From: Crambe crambe
Taxonomy: Eukaryota > Porifera > Demospongiae > Poecilosclerida > Crambeidae
Reading direction: 5' to 3'
DNA: 64,000 nt
Assembly: GCA_963924555.1 (NCBI GenBank)
Contig: OZ004586.1
Span: forward strand, 620,001 to 684,000
In this document: one piece after another, positions 58,001 to 64,000 of the stretch
Numbering within the stretch: the stretch's first letter is position 1
Layout of the letters: every line of letters starts with the position of its first letter
The notes under the pieces: generated by a model
Databases searched by the model: none
The model's input: the letters and a program-made list of their open reading frames with translations, nothing else
What the model was told of the DNA's origin: nothing
Program-made: the position numbers and the translations under genes

Positions 58001-61000
58001 GTGACTGAAATCAGACTCCAGAACCAAATGGATTTCAACTCTGATCAGATTCTGGAATTAGACGGAGGTGAAGTGACCACAATGATGAACAACGTTGTGT
58101 TTGTGATAACTCTAACCGACACGAATCTCAATTCCCTGAAGCGGATGCTTAATCTCGGAACAAACACCACCAACACTTTCATCTCCCTCACAGGATCAAC
58201 TGCTCGCGATTTCAGCTCCAATCAAATCGTACCCATACCTGTCGCCAATGCTAGAGGTGCAGCGGGTCACGATATTGACAACACTCCTCCTAGTATATCC
58301 AGCTTCAATCTCAATATCGATACTGGTGTTCTTACCATTCAGTTCAATGAAACAGTAAGAGGACGACTGCTTATGGTTGGAAGATTGTTCCTGCAGAGTT
58401 CTGAAATGGCTGTTCCTGGACAAGTAGTACAATTAACAATGGCCACTCACTCCATGAATGACAGCACGACAGTCACAATAACCATCTCTCCGCAGGACCT
58501 GAACCGAATCAAAAGCATTCCCGGTTTGGCCACTTCGAATGGCACTACTTATCTCCGAAATGGAGCTGGAGCCATTACAGACACTAACGGCAATGGCATT
58601 CAAGCCATCACCAGAGGAATAGCAGTGAGTCAGTTCATAACGGACTCCACTCTTCCATCGCTCAGTGGTTTTGTACTTGATCTGAACAACACCGTTGCAC
58701 GATTGATCCTCACTTTTTCGGAGACAGTTCTGTCTAGTACTCTCTCCCCTTCTGGCATTTCACTACTCAACACCGATGATGGATCTCCTTCGACTACTGT
58801 TAACATATCCTCTGGAATGTTGCTTTCATCAGAAGATGAAGTCATTACCTTGCAGCTCTCCGAAAATGACTCCAACGCTATCAAACTGGCCAGAGATTTG
58901 GGGACATTGAGGACAAACACTTTCCTCGCCATTATGAATGGATCAGTAACAGACAGGGAGAATAATTCTCTCTTGGGCATCGGACAAGACGAAGCTAGGA
59001 TGGCCGATGTTGTCCGCCTGGATGGAATCAGTCCTACTCTGCTTAGTTTCCATCTTGATATCAACCCTAGTCTTCTGGTACTGACCTTCGATGAAGTGGT
59101 GGATGTTACATCTTTCAACTTCTCTTTGATAACATTTCAAAATGCCCGCACTTCACCGACCAGTCAATTTCCTCTCAGCCCAGCCACAATACAACCTTTC
59201 ACAGGATCCACAGTCACTGTGGAGTTGGCTCGCTCAGACGTCAATGAAATCAAACTGAACAATGCTCTCTGTTCTGCTCGTTTCAACTGCTTCTTGGCTA
59301 TATCATCAGAAGCAGTAAGTGACATCGCAGGCAATCCTGTGAATGAGGTTTCAGCAAGTGATGCCACTGCAACCGGTACTGGGTTCACCACTGATAACCA
59401 ACCTCCACTTCTGGAAAGTTTTGATGTCATCGCTGATGGGGATATGACGAATCCATTCAGAATCATCCTTCATTTCAGTGAGCCAGTGGTTATCACTTCA
59501 GGCGTGGTCAGTAGGATCCGTCTGTTAGCCAGTAATGACACATCAAGTACAGGATTCAACCTCACTTCACAGAGTGCAATTGTAATGTCCCAAAATGGTC
59601 CAGATATCATCATCAATATCCATCCATCGGACTTAGAGGCTATTCTGAATCTTCCACCTCTGCTTCAGAGAGAAAACTCGTCCTACATTCAGATCTTTGC
59701 CGGTGCCTTCGAGGATCTCCTGTCATCTCAATTGATCACTTCTGATGTGATTCCAGCCTCCATCTTCATTGGTGACTTCATACCACCAGAATTGGATTCC
59801 TGGACTTTGGATCTGAATTCTGGAACGATCCTGATCACTTTTAGTGAAGCTGTGAATTCATCGACAGCTCAACCAAGTCTTGTCATCCTCCAAGATTCAA
59901 TGAACCGGACATCAATGTTCTTCAGGCTACCCAACACTGATGAAGTCAACACAGGGACATCTCAGAGCGTGGTTACCATCTCTTACAACCAAACTATCAT
60001 TGACATGATATCGGCACTTGAGATTGGACAGTCCGAAGAGACCACTTATCTCACCCTTGACCTCGGGTTCGTCAGAGATCTAGGTACGATCAGATCAGCT
60101 GCACGTCCGGAAGATATGGGAGAACAGGGGACCATCATTGCAGACACTGCCCCGCCCTCTTTGAGACGGTTTTCCTTCCAGTTCAATCCTGCTCAACTCA
60201 TTCTCGTCTTTGATAAAGCAGTCAACATCTCCACCTTTGACCCCACATTCATCACTCTCCAAGGAGGATCAACACGATCGTTCCCTCGTTACATTCTAAC
60301 AGGAGGCACTCTTCCAAGAGCTAACTCCGAAACTGTCACTTTGGAGTTGACAAGGGTTGACGAAGACAGAATACAAGCCATTCCGGGTCTGTTTGACAGT
60401 CGTGCAACTGCTTACATCTCGTTCCCTTCGTTTGTTCTGTACGGTGTAAACAACATCAGGAACGCTCCAATCGACCCCAACAGAGCGAGACAAGTCACTG
60501 ACTTCGGAGGAGATAATGTTGCACCTTCTATTCTCAGCTTCAACCTTGATCTCAACTCCGGTACAATCACTTTTATCTTCAGTGAAACTGTTGATGTTTC
60601 TTCCTTCAATCAAACTGAAATAACCATCCAAGACGGGGTCCTGACACCATTGGATAGCATCATACTTGCTAATGGAACTTACCCCTCTGAAGATACGGTG
60701 CAACTTGTTCTAACTCTCAGTGCCAGCAACTATGACTACATCAGAAATAGCAGTATTTGCACTGTGCGGTCCACATGTTACATCTCCTACACCAATGCCA
60801 CTGTCTACGACACCACAGGAAACTCATTGGCTCCGAGAATCGGTCTGATGGTCAGCAATCTCACCAACGACACCACACCTCCCAATCTGGTCGAATTCGT
60901 TGAATTTGATTTGAATAACATGATGCTGACTCTGCTTTTCGATGAGCCAGTAGATGTGTCCACTTTTAACGTCTCTGGTCTGAGGCTCCAGTCGCTATTT

Positions 61001-64000
61001 GAGGATCCATTTGCCAACTACACACCCAATGCCACTCTCTCTGTCAGCTCAATCGATGGAAGAATGATTTCTTTCACTCTGAGCGACTTTGACCTCAACG
61101 TGTTGAAAGGACAACGCTATCTTTGCAGCTTGAGGGGCAACTGTTACATCTACGTGTTTCCAGGTCTGATCACGGACATTGCAGGCAATCTGCTCTCCGA
61201 TTCGTCCAATGCTGAGCCTGGAAGTATAGTTACCTCCCTCATCAGAGACAGCCAACCAGCTACACTGCAAGGATTCACTCTGAATTTGAACGATAGGACC
61301 TTGACACTCACTTTCGATGAACCTGTGCAAGGCTCTACGTTGCAACCAAATGCCATTACTCTACAGGCAAGTAACGAAACTAACCCTGAGCTGAGGTATC
61401 AACTCACCGGAGGAACGACTCGATCTGGAGATGAACGAGAGATCGTCATCGACCTTGCCACCAGTGATGCAAATGCTCTCAAGAGACTGCCATTCGCTAC
61501 GACAGATACTAACACCTACCTGACTGCTACATCAAACGTGATCCAAGATAGAGCCTTCCCTCCTAATCCGTCAGCTCCAATCCAACCCATTTCTGGAATG
61601 TATGTCAGAGATTCAACAGGCCCTGTGTTAGTCGGATTCACATTGAACCTCCAAAATGACATCCTTCTGATTACATTCGATGAGCCTGTGCGTGCTCCAA
61701 CTTTCAACGTCAGTCAAATTTCCATCAGATCAAGTTCCAATGCTATGGCAGTGCTGACTCTGACTGCTAACGACCTCGTTGACCCAATTCCAGGTGATAG
61801 CACTTTGACCTCTGTGTCTGTGAGACTAACAGACGAAGACGTGCAGTCCCTTAAACTCAATCGAATGAATCTCTTCACCACATTCAACTCATCAGAAATC
61901 GTTTTATCATTGCAATCAGAAGCAATTTTGGATTTTGCTAATAATAGTAATATCAATCAAACAGGAGTGCCTGCTAGACAGTTGATTCTGGACAACTCCA
62001 GAGCTCAAGTATCCAGTTTCAGTCTTGATATGAACATCGGTATCCTCAACATCACCTTCGACGATGTGATAAATGGCAGCACATTTAGAGCTTTTGCTCT
62101 CACCATTCAGGACGCAGCACTGGCCGATCTGACTTACACTTTAACTGACTCCACGGCAAGTAGGAGTAGCTCTCAAGACATCACCATCTCTCTCTCACAG
62201 CAAGATAGAATTGGCATCAGTGAAATTGTTGGTCTTGCCACTGAACAGAATAACACTTATTTACGTATGCAAGCAGATGCTTTTGACGACTATGCAGGAA
62301 GAGACATCATTGCTATCACTGATGGCAATGCGATCAGAGCTGCTGCTTACATCCAAGACTTTGAGGGAATAATGCTAGTAGAGGCCAGGCTGGATCTCAC
62401 AGCTGAGACTTTGAGTCTAAGATTCAACGATATCTTGAATGCTAGCACGTTCCTCCTACAGCAAGTGACTCTCCAGAGCAACGAGAGCGCTCCTCCTGTC
62501 AGATCTGTGGTATTGAGTGATGGAGTAGTGACAAGATCCAGAGATGCCGAGACTATCACTATTCAACTGGTTTCCAGTGATCTGAATGAATTGAAATCCT
62601 TACCAGACCTTGCTACTTCCATGAGTGACACATTCGTGCGGATCCAACAAGACGCCATCATGGACCTTGCAGGTAATGGATTGGAAAGAACAGTAAGGCA
62701 GCTGGATTTCTTCAACCGTGATAACACACCTCCAGAGCTCATCGATTTCACTTTCGATCTAAACATCGGATTGCTGGTATTCAATTTCTCGGAGACCATC
62801 AACATCTCCACGCTGGAACCAACGTTCATTTCACTCCAAAATTCTGAATCTTCTGACGCTGTGAGCATAACAGTGAGTGGAGGAGTGGAAGCATTGCTTT
62901 CCCTGACTTCAATCAGCCTTCGCCTCCCCCCTGGTGACTTTGAGAGCATCCAAGTGATGACAAACCTTGGAACGAGTGTGGATAACACCTTCCTCACTGC
63001 AACCAACCTGACCATATTCGACACCAGTGGCAACGCCTTGCAACCCATCAACTCATCCTCTGCACTGCAAGCCTCAAGAGTAGCAGGAGACCAAACCAGA
63101 CCACAAGTATTGTCCTTCTCTCTGGACGTGGATTCGGGGATCCTCTCTATTGAATTCGATGAAGTAGTGGATGGTGATAGTTTGAACATAACCGGTCTTG
63201 AGTTCCTGGATGCCCCTCCCCCCACCACTCGGGAGAGGTATCGTCTCACTAACGTAACAGTGTTCCCTGCGAGTAACACCACATTGGACATACAGCTTTC
63301 TGACGTTGATCTCAATGCTATCAAGGAGAATACAAGATTAGCCGTCAGCCCTACAACTTTCCTCAGTGTGTCTGATGTAGCCGTGACTGACTCCTCGCAG
63401 AATCCTGTGACCCCAAGGACACTGTTGGCTGCGTCAGTGACACAAGACAGCACTCCACCTACGCTGGTGAATTTCGTGCTTGATCTCAACACCTCCTCGA
63501 TCATCTTCACTTTCTCTGAGATTATCATGGCTTCTTCTTTCCAACCTAATTTCACAACACTCCTTTCAAGTGTGATGGCTACAATGCCTTCATACACTCT
63601 TCAGAATACTCAGAGAACAATGGTGGATTCACCTATCATCAACTTGCCTCTGTCTCAACTAGACGGCGATCAGATCAAATTGACTCGTGGTCTCGGATCC
63701 TCTACTGCTAACACTTTCATCTCTTTGCTCAATGATACCATCACTGATTTCAATAACAACAGGTTTGAAGCCCTGGCTAGCCCCAGGCAAGCATTCAGAG
63801 TGATCCAAGATGAGCTGGAGCCTTTATTGACGTCTTTCGTCCTTGATATGAACGCTGGAAGTCTGAGTTTGCAGTTTTCTGAGCCCGTTAATGCCATGAG
63901 TGTGAATATAGCTGGGATATCTCTCTACAGCAGTATGGGAGATATGGGACCAATGGTGACTCTGCAGTCATCCACTGTGAACAACACTGTGAATTCATCC
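2184..64000 (+). CDS. Giant secreted protein of ~160 tandem Ig-like domains (3' end beyond window)
   Basis: The model joins exons 2184-2206, 3024-3085 and 4305-64000: 59,781 nt, 19,927 codons, ending on a codon boundary at the window edge with no stop. ATG 2184 has G at -3 and +4 and an in-frame TAG upstream at 2169. Residues 1-30 are a signal peptide with cleavage likely at A30/Q31. A divergent domain (from residue 32) is followed from residue 150 (base 4667) by 159 domains of 117-136 residues; the last is cut by the edge. Domain anatomy: D-T-T-x-P-x-L, then L-D-L-N-x-G-x-L-x-L-T-F-S-E-T-V-N, Y-x-L-T-G-G, D-L-N-x-I-K-A, L-A-T-S-x-N-T-F, D-x-A-G-N-P-V and A-L-Q. Sequons (N-x-S/T) occur about three per domain in those I translated. 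No transmembrane segment or other domain type is seen. The fold resembles SwmB/Big_5-type Ig-like modules (by eye). An extracellular structural or adhesive role is inferred. Confidence 0.9.
2207..3023 (+). other. Intron 1 of the giant gene (817 nt, phase 2)
   Basis: Bounded by GTAAGT at 2207 and a pyrimidine-rich acceptor (tttctgcag) ending at 3023. I found no coding or RNA feature inside it. Confidence 0.7.
3024..3085 (+). other. Coding exon 2 of the giant gene (signal-peptide core)
   Basis: A 62-nt mini-exon encoding the hydrophobic core I-V-V-A-A-L-L-L-S-V-F-V-T-L-S-L-F followed by P-S-T. It is flanked by a good acceptor (ctgcag, ending 3023) and a GTGAGT donor at 3086, and ends in phase 1. 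Joining it to base 4305 gives T-F-A-Q-T-P-P, a sensible cleavage site leading straight into the first domain in the frame of the giant exon. This agreement of phase, splice signals and signal-peptide logic is the main support for the three-exon model. Confidence 0.78.
3805..3853. repeat. Short direct repeat, 17 nt with 32-nt period
   Basis: The 17-mer tgatagtatcacatgac occurs at 3805-3821 and again at 3837-3853. A degraded third partial copy follows near 3863-3879. It is in intron 2 and no function is apparent. Confidence 0.9.
4003..4041. repeat. Poly-C homopolymer, 39 nt
   Basis: An uninterrupted run of 39 C in intron 2, about 260 bases before the acceptor. The opposite strand is a G run able to form quadruplexes, and the C strand could form an i-motif. 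Its true length is unreliable in most sequencing technologies. Confidence 0.95.
4305..12868 (+). repeat. Super-unit 1: domains 0-22
   Basis: Domain starts: 4313 (cap), 4667, 5057, 5423, 5798, 6170, 6548, 6908, 7265, 7634, 8012, 8384, 8756, 9128, 9509, 9896, 10268, 10643, 11021, 11399, 11762, 12128, 12512. Phase-1 cysteine pair (L-C-T-S-L-T-D-C) is in domain 1. The long-hairpin domain is at 7634. The inner cysteine doublet (F-C-T-S-T-N-N-C-Y and V-C-S-R-R-Y-T-C-Y) is in the domains at 8756 and 9128. The A-I-D-D tail domain is at 10268-10642. Domain 14 opens with an irregular D-V-E-N-P-F and domain 18 lacks the prolines (N-D-S-T-N-I-R-L). Confidence 0.9.
4313..4666 (+). other. Divergent N-terminal cap domain (domain 0)
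   Basis: About 118 residues directly after the signal peptide. It keeps the outline of the repeat (T-P-P-S-S-I-T-V-D-L-E-E-N-V-V-E-I; L-S-G-N near the middle; N-P-S-D-T-F-V-Y-F and G-H-G-I-L-D-A near the end). It lacks the D-T-T opening, the D-L-N-x-I-K helix and the closing A-G-N motif. Its two cysteines (in I-N-C-S-N and V-T-C-R-I-G) sit at different places from those of later domains. By counting back in register it corresponds to the first member of a cysteine doublet. Confidence 0.75.
12869..21565 (+). repeat. Super-unit 2: domains 23-45
   Basis: Domain starts: 12869, 13262, 13667, 14057, 14441, 14813, 15191, 15572, 15947, 16319, 16697, 17072, 17447, 17813, 18197, 18572, 18938, 19313, 19682, 20075, 20447, 20807, 21185. 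Outer cysteine doublet in the first two domains (I-C-M-D-N-S-S-C-F; L-C-V-D-S-T-S-C-W). The long-hairpin domain is at 16319. Inner doublet at 17447 and 17813; the first of these has a longer cysteine loop (I-C-S-G-V-M-G-A-N-D-C). The A-I-D-D tail domain is at 18938-19312. Length 8,697 nt. Confidence 0.92.
21566..30223 (+). repeat. Super-unit 3: domains 46-68
   Basis: Domain starts: 21566, 21932, 22313, 22721, 23108, 23483, 23870, 24242, 24617, 24992, 25367, 25718, 26096, 26453, 26837, 27221, 27599, 27968, 28334, 28712, 29096, 29462, 29861. Outer cysteine doublet at 21566/21932 (V-C-T-R-R-E-D-C-Y; L-C-T-F-S-E-V-C-V). Long-hairpin domain at 24992 (P-P-L-G-Q-F-P in place of the L-A-T-S region). 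Inner doublet at 26096/26453. A-I-D-D tail domain at 27599-27967. Length 8,658 nt. The domain at 22313 is the longest seen, 408 nt. Confidence 0.92.
30224..38752 (+). repeat. Super-unit 4: domains 69-91
   Basis: Domain starts: 30224, 30590, 30986, 31355, 31724, 32090, 32468, 32822, 33188, 33560, 33938, 34310, 34658, 35009, 35390, 35768, 36134, 36515, 36887, 37265, 37643, 38000, 38375. Outer cysteine doublet at 30224/30590 (L-C-V-T-G-L-D-C-F; L-C-T-V-Q-L-N-C-F). Long-hairpin domain at 33560. Inner doublet at 34658/35009. Tail domain at 36134-36514, where the opening prolines are lost (R-D-T-E-R-V-Q-L). An R-G-D tripeptide is at 32717-32725. Length 8,529 nt, the shortest complete unit. Confidence 0.92.
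38753..47347 (+). repeat. Super-unit 5: domains 92-114
   Basis: Domain starts: 38753, 39125, 39503, 39899, 40280, 40658, 41036, 41411, 41786, 42155, 42548, 42908, 43277, 43643, 44018, 44387, 44756, 45131, 45503, 45887, 46262, 46640, 46991. Outer cysteine doublet at 38753/39125 (I-C-T-E-M-N-N-C-F; V-C-F-I-S-F-S-C-Y). Long-hairpin domain at 42155. Inner doublet at 43277/43643. Tail domain at 44756-45130, opening S-D-T-V-R-L-R-L without prolines. Length 8,595 nt. Confidence 0.92.
47348..56005 (+). repeat. Super-unit 6: domains 115-137
   Basis: Domain starts: 47348 (opening Asp replaced by Glu), 47723, 48119, 48503, 48884, 49271, 49658, 50033, 50414, 50786, 51164, 51542, 51920, 52283, 52661, 53021, 53396, 53771, 54143, 54524, 54896, 55265, 55625. 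Outer cysteine doublet at 47348/47723; inner doublet at 51920/52283. Long-hairpin domain at 50786. Tail domain at 53396-53770, which has lost the opening D-x-x-x-P entirely. The domains at 53021 and 54524 carry cysteines at unusual positions. Length 8,658 nt. Confidence 0.92.
56006..64000 (+). repeat. Super-unit 7: domains 138-159 (cut by window edge)
   Basis: Domain starts: 56006, 56381, 56771, 57152, 57533, 57902, 58277, 58643, 59021, 59393, 59774, 60143, 60512, 60869, 61247, 61610, 61991, 62357, 62720, 63089, 63446, 63809. Outer cysteine doublet at 56006/56381; inner doublet at 60512/60869. Long-hairpin domain at 59393. Tail domain at 61991-62356 (L-D-N-S-R-A-Q-V opening, no prolines). An extra, out-of-register cysteine pair is in the domain at 59021. 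The last domain is incomplete and the 23rd lies beyond the window, so the array continues. Confidence 0.9.

Larger units (their letters stand above)
4305..64000 (+). other. Exon 3: giant coding exon, at least 59.7 kb, open at window edge
   Basis: A single frame (codon starts at positions such as 4313, 14999, 29999, 44999 and 63959) carries the domain consensus without a break from 4305 to 64000. I found no in-frame stop and no place where the ~125-residue domain period is interrupted as an intron would do. It starts at a phase-1 junction. An alternative intronless start would be ATG 4373, but that would cut the first domain and lose the signal peptide. Confidence 0.88.

Noticed and set aside
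62563..63597. 344-codon open frame on the minus strand
   Set aside because: It is antisense to the giant exon; the conserved domain codons rarely give stops in this reverse frame. It shows no signal, domain or start context of its own. The same applies to the other antisense frames, such as 32458-33156, 29440-30051 and 9929-10459.
4305..64000. Prokaryotic (symbiont or contaminant) giant adhesin gene
   Set aside because: The upstream splice signals, missing ribosome binding site, 3 kb of non-coding DNA and the divergent signal-peptide paralogue fit a eukaryote better; long reads linking to host genes would settle it.
4305..64000. Cadherin, fibronectin-III or Calx-beta repeats
   Set aside because: Cadherin D-R-E and D-x-N-D-N calcium motifs are absent, the FN3 Trp/Tyr landmarks are absent and the Calx-beta pattern is not seen; the D-x-A-G-N ending fits bacterial-type Ig-like modules better.

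Overview
The window is almost entirely one enormous protein-coding locus, with the 5' end of a related gene diverging from it. The organism is most likely a marine invertebrate animal. The reasons are two small 5' exons with GT-AG introns, Kozak-type starts, cleavable secretory signal peptides, no Shine-Dalgarno signals, long gene-poor intergenic and intronic DNA with microsatellites, and heavily N-glycosylatable secreted domains. A sponge is a guess from the style of the non-coding sequence only.

Layout. Positions 1-1347 (minus strand) hold the first 449 codons of a secreted protein that runs off the left edge. Positions 1348-2183 are a gene-free divergent intergenic region. From 2184 the plus-strand gene starts: a 7-residue first exon (2184-2206), a 62-nt second exon carrying the signal-peptide core (3024-3085), and a third exon opening at 4305 that stays open in one frame to base 64000. 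The part visible is 59,781 coding nt, 19,927 codons (over 2 MDa), with neither a stop nor an intron seen in the last 59.7 kb.

The giant protein is a string of about 160 tandem beta-sandwich (Ig-like) domains averaging about 125 residues. Each domain opens with D-T-T-x-P-x-L, continues S-F-x-L-D-L-N-x-G-x-L-x-L-T-F-S-E, and closes with D-L-N-x-I-K, L-A-T-S-x-N-T-F and D-x-A-G-N-P. It looks most like the bacterial-type Ig-like families (SwmB / Big_5), but that assignment is by eye.

The main discovery is a higher-order repeat. The domains are not interchangeable: they form a 23-domain super-unit (about 8.62 kb, about 2,870 residues) that recurs seven times. Three independent kinds of marker domain return exactly every 23 domains: cysteine-pair doublets (alternately 11 and 12 domains apart), a domain with a lengthened first hairpin, and a domain with an A-I-D-D...D-V-L-A-I-T-D-G tail. 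The minus-strand neighbour starts with the same cysteine doublet and appears to follow the same domain order, so the two genes look like divergent paralogues that both begin at the same phase of the super-unit. Together they suggest a family of giant secreted or extracellular-matrix/adhesive string proteins; this function is inferred, not shown.
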